Assembly (NCBI RefSeq): GCF_024227435.1
Contig: NZ_CP100445.1
Location: forward strand, 3,717,369-3,781,368
Direction: 5' to 3'
From: Natrinema caseinilyticum
Lineage (GTDB): Archaea; Halobacteriota; Halobacteria; Halobacteriales; Natrialbaceae
Length of the DNA: 64,000 nt
Each line of letters begins with the position of its first letter. The first letter of the stretch is position 1. Shown piece after piece: positions 63,540-64,000 of this stretch. The notes under the pieces are model-generated. The model was not told the DNA's origin, made no database searches, and saw only the letters and a program-made list of their open reading frames with translations. The position numbers and the translations under genes were made by a program.

Positions 63540-63833
63540 CTAGACCAGCAGTTCGTCTTCTTCGTCGTCGGGTTCGCGAACGCGCTCGACGACGTCGTTG
63601 ATGAGGACGATATCGCCGACGGATCGGACCCAGCGGTAGGGAACGATGATACCCTGACCCCTGCGGGCTTCCTCCGCGAACAGTTCGCTGTTTAGATTCG
63701 CCAGGGCGAGGCCGGTGACGGCTTCGCCGTCGATGTTGAGACGGAGGTCCTCGACTTCGCCCACGAAGACGCCGTTGTTCGAGTACACCTCGCGGCCGAC
63801 GAGCGACGTGATCTCTTGGGAAGTGTCGTCCAT
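63540..63833 (-). CDS. PRC-barrel domain protein (CdpB-like size)
   Basis: 97 residues from ATG 63833 (MDDTSQEITSLVGREVYSNN). The PRC-barrel runs to VVERVREPDDEEDELLV, with GVFVGEVEDLRLNIDGEAVT and GIIVPYRWVRSVGDIVLIND. Haloarchaeal stand-alone PRC-barrels include cell-division partners (CdpB1/CdpB2), which have this size, so a division role is possible. A TATA-like CTTAATTC near 63853-63860 predicts transcription from about 63836 and supports this start over the ATG at 63845. Confidence 0.78.
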   Translation of the reverse strand: MDDTSQEITSLVGREVYSNNGVFVGEVEDLRLNIDGEAVTGLALANLNSELFAEEARRGQGIIVPYRWVRSVGDIVLINDVVERVREPDDEEDELLV

Positions 63834-63962
63834 GACTGGCTTCATGCGTGGCGGACTCTTAATTCTTAGTCAGACGTGACAGTCACCGAGACGGACGCGA
63901 CAGTCCCACCGCCGGTGACGACGCGTCTGCGAGTCGGCCGGCGATCCGGGGACGCGGTCGCG

Positions 63963-64000
63963 TCACTCGTAGACCGGATCGCGCCCCTCACGGAACGCGG
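63963..64000 (-). CDS. Possible C-terminus of a gene running out of the window
   Basis: Read on the minus strand from 64000, one frame gives AFREGRDPVYE and a stop TGA (63963-63965). A plus-strand frame beginning at a GTG at 63876 is also open to the end (VTVTETDATVPPPVTTRLRV). Neither can be settled from the 150 bases visible. Confidence 0.2.
   Translation of the reverse strand, partial: AFREGRDPVYE

Overview
The window is chromosomal DNA of a haloarchaeon (class Halobacteria). The signs are a GC-rich, acidic protein set; TATA-like boxes placed so that many genes start with little or no leader; twin-arginine (Tat) signal peptides and Tat lipoproteins; Bat-type HTH regulators; archaeal-type S-adenosylmethionine synthetase and aTrm56; and an ISH-type transposase. 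No ribosomal or marker gene allows a genus call. Membership in the Natrialbaceae or their relatives is only an impression.

Layout. 1-4.4 kb: the tail of an MBL-fold gene, an acyl-CoA ligase, a membrane/winged-helix protein, trm56, a cupin and a small membrane protein. 4.4-15.2 kb: an acetate module on the minus strand. It holds acs, a DUF4212 subunit, a sodium/solute symporter and a universal stress protein in one apparent operon, then a Bat-like regulator, a second acs and two more universal stress proteins. 15.4-18.8 kb: tungstate uptake (tupA-tupB-tupC) with a divergent ModE-like TOBE regulator. 19.1-22.9 kb: a 48-residue protein, a strongly folded RNA candidate, a PadR regulator, an MgtC/DUF4010 membrane protein and a class III aminotransferase. 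23.0-29.2 kb: purD, secreted and membrane proteins of unknown function, and a thyA-folA operon for dTMP and folate.

29.2-33.4 kb is the accessory heart of the window. Three paralogues of a small secreted-type protein family lie in a row, progressively losing their Tat signal. A decayed transposon sits between the first two. The first two share a small leader hairpin placed at the predicted transcription start. 33.6-44.7 kb: aconitase, a VapBC toxin-antitoxin pair, two tiny winged-helix proteins, a DUF255 thioredoxin-fold protein, a carboxyltransferase with a small coupled upstream gene, a thioredoxin-like protein and cysteine synthase. 44.8-54 kb: a lipoprotein, two hypothetical proteins, thiI, S-adenosylmethionine synthetase, a CYTH protein, an FKBP isomerase with a methionine-rich tail, a degenerate RecA/KaiC-like protein, pyrB-pyrI and a 37-residue membrane peptide. 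54.1-64 kb: a conserved hypothetical protein, a phasin-like or disordered protein, PRC-barrel proteins, an enoyl-CoA hydratase, a second Bat-type regulator, an MBL-fold hydrolase, a dicarboxylate symporter, tRNA-Lys with tRNA-derived scars beside it, and a TrkA-N/DHH protein.

Most of the window is ordinary core metabolism. The best candidates for something undescribed are the two-hairpin RNA at 19.36 kb, the three-paralogue family with its leader hairpins, the Bat regulator fused to a degenerate tyrosine-recombinase domain together with the 37-bp repeats upstream of the adjacent acs, and the tRNA-scar array at 61.6-61.9 kb. All functional calls are from reading the sequence; no database search was run.
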